From Arthrobacter sp. U41 (GTDB lineage: Bacteria; Actinomycetota; Actinomycetes; Actinomycetales; Micrococcaceae): a stretch of DNA of 64,000 bases. The stretch spans positions 248,001 through 312,000 of the forward strand of contig NZ_VEGI01000001.1 in the NCBI RefSeq assembly GCF_007679325.1, read 5' to 3'. The stretch's first letter is position 1. The number at the start of each line of letters is the position of its first letter. The notes under the pieces were generated by a model. That model did not search any database. It saw only the letters and a list, made by a program, of their open reading frames with translations, and was not told the origin of the DNA. Positions 9,525-18,836 of this stretch are shown piece after piece. The position numbers were made by a program, and so were the translations under genes.

Positions 9525-11194
9525 CGGCTGGTGTGTCCGGCAAGCCGGCCGGCGTGTCCGGCGGGCTGCCGGTCGGCGGCGCCATGCGGGTCATGGGCTC
9601 TGAGACGGAGTACGGCATTCATGCACCCTCCGCACCCGGGGCCAACGCCACCATGATGTCCGCCCGGGTGATCCAGGCCTACGCCCAGGTGACGAGGCAG
9701 CGCGCGGCCGGCGGAGCCGAAACCCGCTGGGACTACACCGACGAGGAGCCGCTGCACGACGCCCGCGGCTGGACGCTGGAACGCAGTCAGGCCGACCCCG
9801 ACCAGCTGACCGACCAGCCTCCAGTCCTTGACGCCGAGGCTGTCGCCCTCGCCTATGGTCGGCAGGAACTTGAGGCCGACGGCGAGGACGAGTCCGGGAC
9901 CCTCCTGATGAACATGGTCCTCGGCAACGGCGCCCGGCTGTACGTCGACCATGCCCACCCCGAGTACTCCAGCCCGGAAGTGACCAGCCCGCTCGACGCG
10001 GTCGCCTGGGATGCCGCCGGCGACCTCGTGGCCCTGGCCGCGGTGCGCCGGCTGGCGGCCGACCCTGAACTGCCGCCCATCAATCTTTACAAGAACAACA
10101 CCGACAACAAGTCGGTCTCCTACGGCTCCCACGAGAACTACCTGATGCCGCGGAACGTCCCCTTCGGGGACATCGTCCGCGGGCTGACACCGTTCTTCGT
10201 CACCCGGCAGATTATCTGCGGCGCGGGCCGGGTGGGCATGAAACAGGACGGGTCACGCCCCGGGTACCAGATCAGCCAGCGGGCGGACTTTTTTGAGACC
10301 GAGGTCGGCCTCGAGACCACCATCCGGCGCCCCATCATCAACACCCGCGACGAACCCCATGCGACGGCGGACAAGTACCGGCGGCTGCACGTCATCATCG
10401 GCGACGCCAATCTCAGCCAGGCCTCCAACTACCTCAAATTCGGCGCCACCGCCATGGTGCTGAGCCTGATCGAGGCCGGCCTGGCCCCCAAGCTTGAAGT
10501 CCACGAGCCGGTCGCCGCACTGCAGGCCGTCAGCCATGACACCTCACTGACCGCCACCCTGCGGCTGCTCGACGGGCGGCGGATCACCGCCCTGGACCTC
10601 CAATGGATCTATTACGAAGCGGCCGCAAAGCATGCCCAGGACACCGGTGTCGCGGACGCCGTGGACGGGGACGGGCACACCCATCAGGTGCTGGAGCGCT
10701 GGTCGGCGACGCTGACGGAACTGGGCAGCGACCGCGCCGCCGCCGCGTCCTCCGTGGAGTGGCTCGCGAAGCTCTCCCTGCTGGAGGGCTACCGGGACCG
10801 TGACGGGCTGGACTGGGGCCACGCACGGCTGGGCCTTGTGGACCTGCAGTGGGCGGACATCAGGCCCGAAAAGGGGCTCTACTACCGCATGCTGGCACGG
10901 GACCGCATGCAGCGGCTGGTTGACGACGCCACGATCCAGCGGGCGGTCACCGAACCGCCGTCGGACACCCGGGCGTTCTTCCGCGGCCGCTGCATCAGCC
11001 GCTTCGGAGCCGACGTGGTCGGCGCCAGCTGGGACTCCGTCATCTTCGATGTGCCCGGCCGCGGCAGGCTGCAAAGGGTCCCCACCCGGGAGCCGCTGCG
11101 CGGAACCGAGGCCCTCACCGGCGGGCTCTTCGCCCGCCACCGGGAGGCCGGACCGTTCCTCTCCGAGCTGCTGGGACTCCCACCCGGTTCCTAG
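9521..11194 (+). CDS. dop: Dop, deamidase/depupylase of Pup
   Basis: Deamidates the C-terminal Gln of Pup to Glu so that PafA can ligate it, and also removes Pup from substrates. It has a glutamine-synthetase-like fold with ATP. The conserved start [13 protein letters not shown] is visible from residue 22, followed by [36 protein letters not shown] and [12 protein letters not shown]. From GTG 9521 the protein has 557 residues; the first 21 (two VSG repeats) are not part of the family core. ATG 9584 is the alternative start and gives 536 residues. I list GTG 9521 because its GTGA overlap with the arc stop suggests translational coupling, but the shorter form is equally plausible. Confidence 0.93.
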   Translation: MTAGVSGKPAGVSGGLPVGGAMRVMGSETEYGIHAPSAPGANATMMSARVIQAYAQVTRQRAAGGAETRWDYTDEEPLHDARGWTLERSQADPDQLTDQPPVLDAEAVALAYGRQELEADGEDESGTLLMNMVLGNGARLYVDHAHPEYSSPEVTSPLDAVAWDAAGDLVALAAVRRLAADPELPPINLYKNNTDNKSVSYGSHENYLMPRNVPFGDIVRGLTPFFVTRQIICGAGRVGMKQDGSRPGYQISQRADFFETEVGLETTIRRPIINTRDEPHATADKYRRLHVIIGDANLSQASNYLKFGATAMVLSLIEAGLAPKLEVHEPVAALQAVSHDTSLTATLRLLDGRRITALDLQWIYYEAAAKHAQDTGVADAVDGDGHTHQVLERWSATLTELGSDRAAAASSVEWLAKLSLLEGYRDRDGLDWGHARLGLVDLQWADIRPEKGLYYRMLARDRMQRLVDDATIQRAVTEPPSDTRAFFRGRCISRFGADVVGASWDSVIFDVPGRGRLQRVPTREPLRGTEALTGGLFARHREAGPFLSELLGLPPGS

Positions 11195-11245
11195 GAACAA
11201 AGCGCCCCGCAGAGCCCCCTGGCGTGGCAATATGGCTTACAGGAA

Positions 11246-11264
11246 GTCCCTCGCCACGAGGGAC
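11246..11264 (+). other. hairpin directly upstream of the pup ribosome-binding site
   Basis: An 8-bp perfect inverted repeat, GTCCCTCG and CGAGGGAC with a three-base CCA loop, ends 6 bp before the AAGGAG of pup. A 12-bp palindrome (GTTCCTAGGAAC, 11187-11198) covers the dop stop codon upstream. Such a hairpin could protect a pup mRNA end or lie at a processing site; no function is shown. Confidence 0.45.
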
Positions 11265-11282
11265 GGACAGAAGGAGAAAACA

Positions 11283-11486
11283 ATGGCAGGCCAGGAGCAG
11301 CAGCAGCCGAAGTCGCGGGACACCGAGGTCGACGAGGACGTCCCCGCCGCCCCGCCGGCCCCCGCGGAGGGACAGGCGTCGGCCGCCACCCAGGGCGTCG
11401 ATGATCTCCTCGATGAGATCGACGGAGTGCTGGAGTCCAATGCCGAAGAATTCGTTCGCGCGTTCGTCCAAAAGGGCGGCCAGTAG
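11283..11486 (+). CDS. pup: Pup, prokaryotic ubiquitin-like protein
   Basis: Small, intrinsically disordered modifier that is attached to substrate lysines by PafA and recognised by ARC/Mpa. 67 residues from ATG 11283, preceded by a strong AAGGAG site 7 bp away. The N-terminal half is Gln/Pro/Ala-rich. The C-terminal half has the coiled-coil-binding helix DDLLDEIDGVLESNAEEFVRA. It ends in GGQ, so it must be deamidated by Dop before ligation, which fits the dop gene directly upstream. A longer frame upstream is an overlap with dop and is not used. Confidence 0.97.
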   Translation: MAGQEQQQPKSRDTEVDEDVPAAPPAPAEGQASAATQGVDDLLDEIDGVLESNAEEFVRAFVQKGGQ

Positions 11487-11575
11487 AACGGCCCGGGCAC
11501 GGCGGCCCACGGGTTGCGCCGGGACAGGGCTGAGGGCCGGAAGTCGTTGATTCACTACGTTGAGGGAGTGCACCA

Positions 11576-12406
11576 GTGCAGGAAACCACAGCCAACCAGG
11601 TAGCAGCCAACGCCACGTCCTCCTTCACTGAACACCTGCAACGCCAGCGCCCCGACCTGCTGCCGTTCGGACGGCAGCTTCCGGCGGGCACCCCGGCTGC
11701 GGGCGCAGCACAGCCGCTGCAGGCGCCGCACGGGACCACGATCGTCGCCCTGAGCTATGCCGGCGGGGTCCTGATGGCGGGGGACCGGCGCGCCACCATG
11801 GGCAACGTCATCGCCAGCCGGCACATCGAGAAAGTCTTCCCGGCGGACCAGTATTCGGTGCTCGGCATCGCCGGCACGGCGGGCATCGCGTTGGATATCA
11901 CCCGGCTGTTCCAGGTCGAACTCGAACACTACGAGAAGATCGAAGGGACGCTCCTGAGCCTTGACGGCAAGGCCAACCGGCTCGGCGCCATGATCCGCAG
12001 CAACCTGCCGATGGCGATGCAGGGCCTCGCGGTGGTCCCGCTGTTCGCAGGCTTCGACCGTCCCGCCGGTGTCGGGCGGCTCTTCTCCTACGACGTGACC
12101 GGCGGCCGGTACGAGGAGCAGGAGCACCACACCGTCGGGTCCGGCTCCATGTTCGCCCGCGGCGCGCTCAAGAAACTCTGGCGGCCCAACCTCTCCGAGC
12201 AGGACGCCGTCGCCGTCGCCGTCGAGGCGCTCTACGACGCCGCCGACGACGACTCCGCCACGGGCGGTCCCGACCCGATCCGGCAGCTCTGGCCGGTGGT
12301 TTACATCGTTAACCGAACCGGTGCCTTCCGGGTTCCGGAGCGCGAGCTCGCGGCACTGGCCGGCACCATCATCGAGTCCAGGGCCCTGGCCCAGCGGGAG
12401 GCCTGA
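11576..12406 (+). CDS. prcB: 20S proteasome beta subunit PrcB
   Basis: Catalytic subunit of the 20S core. 276 residues from GTG 11576, with GAGGGAG just upstream. A propeptide of 53 residues ends in HG, and autocleavage would expose Thr54 ([11 protein letters not shown]). The active-site residues match mature Thr1, Asp17 and Lys33 at positions 54, 70 and 86 ([11 protein letters not shown] and HIEKVF). The sequence continues with the usual [21 protein letters not shown] segment. It lies two bases before prcA and is clearly in one operon with it. Confidence 0.97.
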   Translation: MQETTANQVAANATSSFTEHLQRQRPDLLPFGRQLPAGTPAAGAAQPLQAPHGTTIVALSYAGGVLMAGDRRATMGNVIASRHIEKVFPADQYSVLGIAGTAGIALDITRLFQVELEHYEKIEGTLLSLDGKANRLGAMIRSNLPMAMQGLAVVPLFAGFDRPAGVGRLFSYDVTGGRYEEQEHHTVGSGSMFARGALKKLWRPNLSEQDAVAVAVEALYDAADDDSATGGPDPIRQLWPVVYIVNRTGAFRVPERELAALAGTIIESRALAQREA

Positions 12407-12407
12407 G

Positions 12408-13115
12408 ATGACCCAGCAGTTCTACGTATCGCCCGAACAACTGATGAAGGACCGCGCGGATTTCGCGCGGAAGGGGATCGCGCGCGGGCGCTCCGTGGTG
12501 GTCATCAGCTGCCGCGACGGGATCGCCCTCGTGGCCGAGAACCCGTCACCCTCGCTGCATAAAATCGGCGAGATCTACGACAAGATCGCGTTCGCGGCCG
12601 TGGGCAAGTACAACGAATTCGAGAGCCTCCGCCAGGCCGGGGTGCGCTACGCCGACGTGCGCGGCTATTCCTACGACCGGGAGGACGTCACGGCGAGGGG
12701 CCTCGCCAGCGTTTACGCGCAAAGCCTGGGGGCGGTGTTCACAGCGGAACAGAAGCCCTTCGAAGTGGAACTGGCCGTGGCCGAGGTGGGGGCCTCCCCG
12801 GAAGAGGATCACCTCTACCGGCTGACTTTCGACGGGTCGATTGCCGACGAGAACGGCTTCATCGTGATGGGCGGCCAGGCGGACAAGGTCTCCGAGGCCG
12901 TCGCAGCAGGCTGGCAGGGCGAACTCGACTTCGCCGGCGCCATCAGGCTGGCCCTGGCCGGTCTCGTCGCGGACAAGGAAACCACCACGCTGCCGGCGTC
13001 GGCAGTGGAGGTGGCCGTCCTGGACCGCGGCTCGGAAAGCAGCCGCGGCACCCGCCGCGCCTTCCGCAGGCTTGAGGACGCAGACATCACGGCATTGCTG
13101 GCTGAGGAGAACTGA
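12408..13115 (+). CDS. prcA: 20S proteasome alpha subunit PrcA
   Basis: Structural subunit of the outer rings, which gate the proteolytic chamber and receive the C-terminus of ARC/Mpa. 235 residues from ATG 12408, one base after the prcB stop. The N-terminal gate segment reads [23 protein letters not shown], followed by [19 protein letters not shown] and [21 protein letters not shown]. The frame is open further upstream within prcB, but the alpha-subunit start and tight spacing support ATG 12408. Confidence 0.96.
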   Translation: MTQQFYVSPEQLMKDRADFARKGIARGRSVVVISCRDGIALVAENPSPSLHKIGEIYDKIAFAAVGKYNEFESLRQAGVRYADVRGYSYDREDVTARGLASVYAQSLGAVFTAEQKPFEVELAVAEVGASPEEDHLYRLTFDGSIADENGFIVMGGQADKVSEAVAAGWQGELDFAGAIRLALAGLVADKETTTLPASAVEVAVLDRGSESSRGTRRAFRRLEDADITALLAEEN

Positions 13116-13116
13116 G

Positions 13117-14481
13117 ATGGACAAGCGCATTTTCGGCATCGAGACCGAGTTCGGGATTTCCTATTCAAGCCCGGAGTCCCGTCCGCTGGCCCCCGAAGAG
13201 GTGGCCCGCTACCTGTTCCGCAAGGTGGTGAGCTGGGGGAGGTCCTCGAACGTGTTCCTGACCAACGGGTCGAGGCTGTACCTCGACGTCGGGTCCCACC
13301 CGGAGTACGCCACCGCGGAGTGTGACGACCTGGCCCAGCTGATCGCGCACGACCGTGCCGGGGAGCTGATCCTGGACGACCTCGTCGACGAGGCGCAGGA
13401 ACGGCTCGCGGCGGAGGGCTTCAACGGCACCGTCTACCTGTTCAAGAACAACACCGACTCCGCCGGGAACTCCTACGGCAGCCATGAGAACTACCTCATC
13501 CCGCGGCGCGGGGAATTCTCCCGGCTTGCCGAGATCCTGATCCCGTTCCTCGTGACGCGGCAGCTGATCGCGGGCGCCGGCAAGATCCTCAAGACCCCCC
13601 ACGGGGCCACGTTCGCGTTCTCCCAGCGCGCCGACCACATCTGGGAAGGCGTCTCGTCCGCCACGACGAGGTCCCGCCCGATCATCAACACCCGTGACGA
13701 GCCGCACGCCGACGCCGAGTTCTACCGTCGGCTGCACGTGATCGTGGGCGACTCCAACATGTCCGAGACCACGGCGCTGCTCAAGGTGGGGACCGTTGAC
13801 CTGATCCTGCGGATGATTGAGGCCGGGGTCATCATGCGCGACATGCGGATGGAGAACCCCATCCGCAGCATCCGCGAAATCTCCCATGACCTCAGCGGAC
13901 GCGCCCTGGTGCGGCTCGCCAACGGCCGGCAGCTCACCGCCCTGGAAATCCAGCGCGAATACCTGGGCAAGGTCACGGCCTTCGTCGCGGAGCAGGGCGC
14001 CCACAACGCCCACGTGCCGCTCATCCTGGACCTGTGGGAACGCACGCTCGACGCGATCGAAAGCGGTGACACCAGCAAGATCGACACCGAAGTGGACTGG
14101 GCCATCAAGAAGAAGCTCATGGACAACTACCGCGCCCGGCACAACCTTGGCCTCGACGCGCCCCGGATCGCGCAACTGGACCTGACGTACCACGACATCT
14201 CGCGGACCCGAGGCCTGTACTACCTGCTGCAGTCCCGCGGTGCCGTGCGCCGCGTGGTGGACGACACCGCGGTCAAGGACGCGGTGGACGCCCCGCCGCA
14301 GACCACCCGGGCCAAGCTCCGCGGCGACTTCGTCCGCCGGGCGCAGGAACTCGGGCGGGACTACACCGTGGACTGGGTGCATCTGAAGCTCAACGACCGC
14401 GCCCACCAGACCCTGTTGTGCAAGGATCCGTTCCGCAGCGTCGACGATCGTGTGGATGCCCTGCTGAACTCTATGGGCTGA
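13117..14481 (+). CDS. pafA: PafA, Pup--protein ligase
   Basis: Ligates the C-terminal Glu of deamidated Pup to substrate lysines using ATP. It is a glutamine-synthetase-like enzyme and a paralogue of Dop. 454 residues from ATG 13117, one base after the prcA stop. Conserved residues include the magnesium-binding Glu9 (FGIETEFG) and the catalytic Asp57 ([18 protein letters not shown]). [18 protein letters not shown] and [21 protein letters not shown] follow. It is directly downstream of prcBA, so all pupylation components are present in one locus. Confidence 0.97.
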   Translation: MDKRIFGIETEFGISYSSPESRPLAPEEVARYLFRKVVSWGRSSNVFLTNGSRLYLDVGSHPEYATAECDDLAQLIAHDRAGELILDDLVDEAQERLAAEGFNGTVYLFKNNTDSAGNSYGSHENYLIPRRGEFSRLAEILIPFLVTRQLIAGAGKILKTPHGATFAFSQRADHIWEGVSSATTRSRPIINTRDEPHADAEFYRRLHVIVGDSNMSETTALLKVGTVDLILRMIEAGVIMRDMRMENPIRSIREISHDLSGRALVRLANGRQLTALEIQREYLGKVTAFVAEQGAHNAHVPLILDLWERTLDAIESGDTSKIDTEVDWAIKKKLMDNYRARHNLGLDAPRIAQLDLTYHDISRTRGLYYLLQSRGAVRRVVDDTAVKDAVDAPPQTTRAKLRGDFVRRAQELGRDYTVDWVHLKLNDRAHQTLLCKDPFRSVDDRVDALLNSMG

Positions 14482-14590
14482 TACCCAGCTTTCCGCGTTA
14501 TTCTGAAAGGGTGCCGTTCGCGGCCACGCTTGCTTTGCCGCTGGCACATGCCCGGCGAGGCGTCCATCCTGCCCCGACGAAAGTTCTTAA

Positions 14591-15523
14591 GTGCGCCGAC
14601 TACTAGCAATTCTTCTTCCCGGACTGCTGCTGCTGACCGCCTGCGGCGGCGGCGAACCAGCCGCCCCGGAACCCACCAGCCAGTCCGCCGGCGAGACCGC
14701 CAAGCTGGACTCCCTCAAGCTGACGGAGAACGGCGACAAGAAGGCCCCCGGTGTTGAATTCACCAAGCCCCTCGACGTCAAGGAACCCACCGTCAAGGTG
14801 GTCACCGAGGGCGACGGAGACCGGGTCAAGGCCAACCAGATCGCCGGGATTTCCATTGTCGCCCTGAGCGGCAAGGACGGCTCCACCCTGGAGGACACGT
14901 TCCCTGAGGACCCGCAGGATCTCGAACTCAACGAGGCACTCAAGACCGAGAGCCCCGTCATCTACAACGCCTTCGTCGGCTCGAAGATCGGTTCCCACCT
15001 CGCCCTGGCCGTTCCCGGCCAGGCAGCGGCTGAGGGCGCCGAGACCCAGCCCACGCAGCTCCTCGTCGTCAAGGTCATCTCGGCCAAGGACGCTCCCAAG
15101 GTGCTGGACAAGCCCGAGGGCGAAACCGTGACGCCGCCGGCAGGCCTGCCGACCGTCAAGGAAAACGACAAGGGCGTCCCGGAGATCTCCGTCAAGGGCG
15201 TAGCCGCCCCGAAGGCCCTGGTCTCCCAGGACCTCATCAAGGGCACCGGCCCTGAGGTCAAGGCGACCGACACCCTCACCGTGAACTACGTCGGTGTGGC
15301 ACTGTCCAGCGGCAAGGTCTTCGACTCCAGCTTCGACCGCGGCGAGAAGACCTCATTCCCGCTCACCGGCGTCATCAAGGGCTGGACCCAGGGCCTGACC
15401 GGAAAGACGGTCGGCTCCCGCGTCCTCCTGGTCATTCCCCAGGACCTCGCCTACGGCGCGAAGGGCCAGGGCGAGGCTAAGGGCGACCTCGTCTTCGTCG
15501 TCGACATCCTCGGCGTCAAGTAA
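14591..15523 (+). CDS. FKBP-type peptidyl-prolyl cis-trans isomerase lipoprotein
   Basis: Secreted, membrane-anchored PPIase, 310 residues. A signal peptide ends in the lipobox LLTAC with Cys18 as the lipidation site. The C-terminal 100 residues form a good FKBP domain (LTVNYVGVALSSGKVFDSSFDRGE, GVIKGWTQGLTGKTVGSRVLLVIP, LAYGAKGQG). The middle section (about 55-160) looks like a degenerate second FKBP unit with lost active-site residues. It probably helps fold exported proteins. The start is GTG 14591. The 109-bp gap upstream contains no obvious gene. Confidence 0.9.
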   Translation: MRRLLAILLPGLLLLTACGGGEPAAPEPTSQSAGETAKLDSLKLTENGDKKAPGVEFTKPLDVKEPTVKVVTEGDGDRVKANQIAGISIVALSGKDGSTLEDTFPEDPQDLELNEALKTESPVIYNAFVGSKIGSHLALAVPGQAAAEGAETQPTQLLVVKVISAKDAPKVLDKPEGETVTPPAGLPTVKENDKGVPEISVKGVAAPKALVSQDLIKGTGPEVKATDTLTVNYVGVALSSGKVFDSSFDRGEKTSFPLTGVIKGWTQGLTGKTVGSRVLLVIPQDLAYGAKGQGEAKGDLVFVVDILGVK

Positions 15524-15562
15524 CACCACACCTCACCACAAGCCACGCTAGAAGGAGTAACC

Positions 15563-15958
15563 ATGTCATTTGGACAGCGCAACCTGGACCGCCAGAAGCC
15601 GGAAATCGATTTCCCCGAAGGCGACGTGCCCACCGAACTGGTCATCACCGACCTCATCGAGGGCGACGGCGCCGAAGCCAAGGCAGGCGACACCGTCTCC
15701 ACCCACTACGTCGGCGTGGCCTGGTCCACCGGCGAAGAGTTCGACGCCTCCTGGGGCCGCGGCGCACCGCTCGACTTCCGGGTCGGCGTCGGCCAGGTCA
15801 TCCAGGGCTGGGACCAGGGCCTGCTGGGCATGAAGGTCGGCGGCCGCCGCCGGCTCGAAATCCCGTCCGAGCTCGCCTACGGCTCCCGCGGCGCGGGCGG
15901 GGCAATCGGCCCCAACGAGGCCCTGATCTTCGTCGTCGACCTCGTCGCCGTCCGCTAA
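15563..15958 (+). CDS. FKBP-type peptidyl-prolyl cis-trans isomerase, cytosolic
   Basis: Single-domain FKBP of 131 residues without signal peptide, so cytosolic. The FKBP core reads VSTHYVGVAWSTGEEFDASWGRG, VGQVIQGWDQGLLGMKVGGRRRLEIPSELAYG and EALIFVVDLVAV. It speeds cis-trans isomerisation of prolyl bonds. An AGAAGGAG Shine-Dalgarno site precedes ATG 15563. It lies 39 bp after the lipoprotein FKBP gene, suggesting a tandem duplication in which one copy is exported and the other stays in the cytosol. Confidence 0.93.
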   Translation: MSFGQRNLDRQKPEIDFPEGDVPTELVITDLIEGDGAEAKAGDTVSTHYVGVAWSTGEEFDASWGRGAPLDFRVGVGQVIQGWDQGLLGMKVGGRRRLEIPSELAYGSRGAGGAIGPNEALIFVVDLVAVR

Positions 15959-16012
15959 ACAGTTGGCATCGGTCGACTGAATCAGCAGGCTGAATAAGCT
16001 GCTGACATGCGC

Positions 16013-16060
16013 AAGCGCGGTAACAATCGGAAAAGTTCTTCCGGCTGTTACCGCGCTTTT
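16013..16060 (+). terminator. rho-independent terminator after the FKBP gene
   Basis: A 13-bp perfect stem (AAGCGCGGTAACA at 16013-16025 and its complement at 16046-16058) ends in TTTT. It separates the proteasome/FKBP block from pafBC. Confidence 0.8.
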
Positions 16061-16087
16061 GTCAGTTTGGGGCAGGGACTTTAGTAC
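16059..16087 (+). promoter_or_regulatory. sigma-70-type promoter of pafBC
   Basis: TTGTCA (16059-16064) and TAGTAC (16082-16087) are separated by 17 bp, a standard spacing. The -10 box ends 9 bp before the GTG at 16097, so the mRNA would be nearly leaderless. The -35 resembles the TTGTC part of the RecA-independent damage motif, but the spacing is that of an ordinary promoter. Confidence 0.6.
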
Positions 16088-16096
16088 CCTTGCGGG

Positions 16097-18115
16097 GTGT
16101 CAGCCTCACGTACAGAACGCCTCCTGAACCTGCTCATCGCCCTGCTCAACACCACCTACGGCCTGCGCCGCAGCGAGCTGCGGGACAAGGTCTACCACGA
16201 CACCACCAGCACGGACGTGGCCTTCGGCCGGATGTTCGAACGCGACAAGGGCGAACTGCGGCACTTCGGCTTCGACGTCGAGACCGTCACGGACAAAGGC
16301 TGGGGATCGGATGACCCCGCAACCACGCGCTACCGCATCGGCAAGGAATCCAACCGGCTTCCGGACGTGAGCCTCACCCCGGCCGAATGCACCGTGCTCA
16401 TCCTCGCGGCCCAACTGTGGGAGCACGCGGCGCTCGGATCGGCGGCCGTCAATGCTGTCCGCAAGCTGCAGGCCTCCGGGGAACTCGTCGACGCCGAACT
16501 CCCTCCCGGAGTCCAGCCGCGGATCCGTCCCGCCGGCCAGGCCTTCGAGGACCTTGTGGCCGCCATGCACGCGCAGCACCCCGTTACTTTCTCCTACCTC
16601 GCCGGCAGTACCGGCAAGGAAGAGGAGCGGCTGGTGGAACCGTGGGGCCTCGGCAGCCGCTTCGGCCAGTGGTACCTCGTGGCCAGGGACAGGAACCGCG
16701 GGGACAAGCGCTTCTTCCGCCTCTCCCGCCTCACGTCCGCCGTGACCGTCCTCGAGAAGGAGAGCTTCACCCCGCCGGTGGACTTCAACATGCGCGCCGA
16801 GCTGGCCGGACTGGCAGAGCTGCCGGTCAGGACCGCCGTCGTCGACGTCCAGTCCGGCAGGCTGCACGGGCTCCGCAGACGCGCCCTGCCCGACCCCGTA
16901 CCGGAAGCGGGCGCCGGGCTACCCGAAGCCGGCCGCGACCGCCTCAGCGTGCCGTACCGCGACGCCGAGACCCTCGCCGAGGAACTCGCCTCCTACGGAC
17001 CCCGGGTCCGCGTAGTGTCCCCGCCTGAACTCCTCACCTCCGTGCGCCGCCGCCTGGCGGCCGCCGCAGACTTCGCCTCGGCACCCGCCCCGCCGGTCGC
17101 TTTCACCGCGGGCTCCCCGCAGCCGTCGTTGCCTGCCGGGGCCGCACCCCGGCGTGGCCGCAAACGCACCTCGGAGGACCAGCTGGCCCGGATGCTGCAG
17201 CTGGTACCGTTCCTGGTCCACAACCAGGGCCTCCACATCAGCGAAGTGGCGGCGAAATTCGGCATCACCCGCCAGGAGCTGGAAGCGGACCTGCGGATCC
17301 TGATCTGTTCCGGGCTGCCCGAGGGCTACCCGGACGACCTGCTGGACATCCAGTGGGACGACGACCACGTCACCATCACCGAGGATCTCGACCTGAAGCG
17401 GCCGGTCCGCTTCACGGTCGAGGAGGCCTGCGCCCTGCTGACCGGGCTGGAGACCCTCAACGGCCTGCCGGAACTGGCAGAAGGAGGCACGCTGGAATCC
17501 GTCACGCTCAAGCTCATGGCGGCCGCGGGGGAGGAAGGACTCAAGGCGGCGGCCCTTTCCGCACCGGAGGTGGGGCCGGGCAACGCCGCGGCCCTGGAAA
17601 CCGCGCGGGAAGCCATCCGGAGCGGCACCCGGCTGCGGCTGCGCTACTTCTCTCCGCTCCGGGATTCCGTCTCCGAACGGAACATTGACCCGCTGCGGCT
17701 CTATTCGCTGGACAACACGTGGTACCTCGAGGCGTACTGCCATTCCGCGCAGGGCCTGCGCAACTTCCGGTTGGACCGGATCGAGGCCTTGGAATCCACG
17801 GGGCTGCCCGTCTCGGAATCGGCGAAGCCCGGTGACAGTTTCCCCGTGAAGCTCTTCACCCCCAACGACGACGACGCGGTGGTGGTGGTTGAACTCACCC
17901 GGCGCGGAGCGGGCCTCGCCGATGAGTACTACGCGGAGCGGACGGCCCCGCTGCCTGACGGCGGGCTGCTGGCCGAAATCCGCTTCGGCAGCACCGACTG
18001 GCTGCCCATGTTCGTGGCCCAGCACGGTGGGGCGGCGCGGATCCTGCACCCCGAAGAGCTGGCGGAAGCCTCCCGCGAATGGCTGTCCGCCGCCCTGGCC
18101 CAATATGAAGACTAG
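16097..18115 (+). CDS. pafBC: PafBC, fused WYL-domain transcription activator
   Basis: Regulator of the RecA-independent DNA-damage response in actinobacteria. 672 residues make up two complete modules in one chain. The PafB half (about 1-325) begins with a winged-helix domain (ERLLNLLIALLNTTYGLRRSELRDKV). The PafC half starts near 350 (QLARMLQLVPFLVHNQGLHISEVAAKFGITRQELEADL). Each half has a WYL-type sensor domain, for example QWYLVARDRN and NTWYLEAYCHSA. In most actinobacteria these are two adjacent genes; the natural fusion is known from Arthrobacter. It lies in the pupylation locus, hence the name, but acts on transcription. Confidence 0.95.
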   Translation: MSASRTERLLNLLIALLNTTYGLRRSELRDKVYHDTTSTDVAFGRMFERDKGELRHFGFDVETVTDKGWGSDDPATTRYRIGKESNRLPDVSLTPAECTVLILAAQLWEHAALGSAAVNAVRKLQASGELVDAELPPGVQPRIRPAGQAFEDLVAAMHAQHPVTFSYLAGSTGKEEERLVEPWGLGSRFGQWYLVARDRNRGDKRFFRLSRLTSAVTVLEKESFTPPVDFNMRAELAGLAELPVRTAVVDVQSGRLHGLRRRALPDPVPEAGAGLPEAGRDRLSVPYRDAETLAEELASYGPRVRVVSPPELLTSVRRRLAAAADFASAPAPPVAFTAGSPQPSLPAGAAPRRGRKRTSEDQLARMLQLVPFLVHNQGLHISEVAAKFGITRQELEADLRILICSGLPEGYPDDLLDIQWDDDHVTITEDLDLKRPVRFTVEEACALLTGLETLNGLPELAEGGTLESVTLKLMAAAGEEGLKAAALSAPEVGPGNAAALETAREAIRSGTRLRLRYFSPLRDSVSERNIDPLRLYSLDNTWYLEAYCHSAQGLRNFRLDRIEALESTGLPVSESAKPGDSFPVKLFTPNDDDAVVVVELTRRGAGLADEYYAERTAPLPDGGLLAEIRFGSTDWLPMFVAQHGGAARILHPEELAEASREWLSAALAQYED

Positions 18116-18128
18116 CCGCGACGGCGGC

Positions 18129-18134
18129 TAGACT
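18129..18134 (+). promoter_or_regulatory. -10 element (TAGACT) of the small membrane protein gene
   Basis: TAGACT ends 7 bp before the ATG at 18142, consistent with a leaderless transcript separate from pafBC. Confidence 0.4.
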
Positions 18135-18141
18135 ACTCAGC

Positions 18142-18519
18142 ATGCCTTGGTGGTCCTGGATCGTGATCTGGATAGCGCTCGTCGCGCTATCGCTGTTGTT
18201 CTTCGTTGTGCTCGGAGCCCGGTTGTTCCGGCAGTTCATGGCCACGGTCAAGGAACTTGATGCTGCGGGGGAGCGGTTCTCCGCTTTCCCGTCGGCACCC
18301 GGCCACGCCGAAAACCCGGGAACCGGCGGCAGCGACGGACCTGCGGACAGCGGTTCGCTGCCGGAACCCGGATCCGCCGTTTTCGCCTCGCCGGTCCAGA
18401 TGGGGCATGATTATCGCGCATCCAAGCACGCCCGTCAGGAAGCCCGCCGCCAGCGGCGCATCCAGCGCAAGGCGGACCGCGGCCAGCCCCAGCGGCTGCG
18501 CGACATCGAATTCAGATAG
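18142..18519 (+). CDS. small single-pass membrane protein of unknown function
   Basis: 125 residues. One hydrophobic segment at about 5-27 (WIVIWIALVALSLLFFVVLG) is followed by a hydrophilic region rich in Gly/Pro/Ser and a basic C-terminus (KHARQEARRQRRIQRKADRG). I do not recognise a named family. The position between pafBC and tatA, 26 and 41 bp from its neighbours, is compatible with a role at the membrane, but nothing links it to Tat export directly. Confidence 0.7.
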   Translation: MPWWSWIVIWIALVALSLLFFVVLGARLFRQFMATVKELDAAGERFSAFPSAPGHAENPGTGGSDGPADSGSLPEPGSAVFASPVQMGHDYRASKHARQEARRQRRIQRKADRGQPQRLRDIEFR

Positions 18520-18560
18520 ACATAGACGTAGGATGTATTTCAACGAAAGGACCTCTTGTT

Positions 18561-18830
18561 ATGAGGCTTGAAGGCTGGCATCTCATCATCATCATCGTTC
18601 TGGCATTGGTGCTTTTTGCTGCACCGAAGCTGCCCGGCATGGCCCGGAGCCTTGGCCAGTCGATGCGCATTTTCAAGTCAGAGGTCCGGGAAATGAAGAA
18701 GGACGGCGCCGCGGACGCCACTGACGGTTCCGAGCCGGTCGAAGGCAGAGTCGTGAACCACCCGAAGTCCGCCGGCACGGAACACCGCGCCGGAGACGGA
18801 ACCGACGTTCCGCCGCCGAACCGCGCCTAA
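18561..18830 (+). CDS. tatA: TatA, twin-arginine translocase pore subunit
   Basis: Forms the oligomeric pore that lets folded twin-arginine substrates cross the membrane. 89 residues. A short N-terminal membrane helix (WHLIIIIVLALVLFAAPKLPGMARSLGQSMRIFKSEV) contains the FG-hinge-like AAPKLP segment and runs into an amphipathic helix and an acidic, Pro-rich tail. The GAAAGGA ribosome-binding site lies about 10 bp before ATG. A TAGGAT box at 18529-18534 may be its -10 element. tatC follows 6 bp downstream; tatB is not in the window. Confidence 0.93.
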   Translation: MRLEGWHLIIIIVLALVLFAAPKLPGMARSLGQSMRIFKSEVREMKKDGAADATDGSEPVEGRVVNHPKSAGTEHRAGDGTDVPPPNRA

Positions 18831-18836
18831 CACCGC

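Noticed and set aside
16059..16087. RecA-independent damage promoter motif (TTGTCRGTG-N8-TAnnnT) before pafBC
   Set aside because: The TTGTCA matches, but the next bases and the 17-bp spacing to TAGTAC fit an ordinary -35/-10 promoter better.
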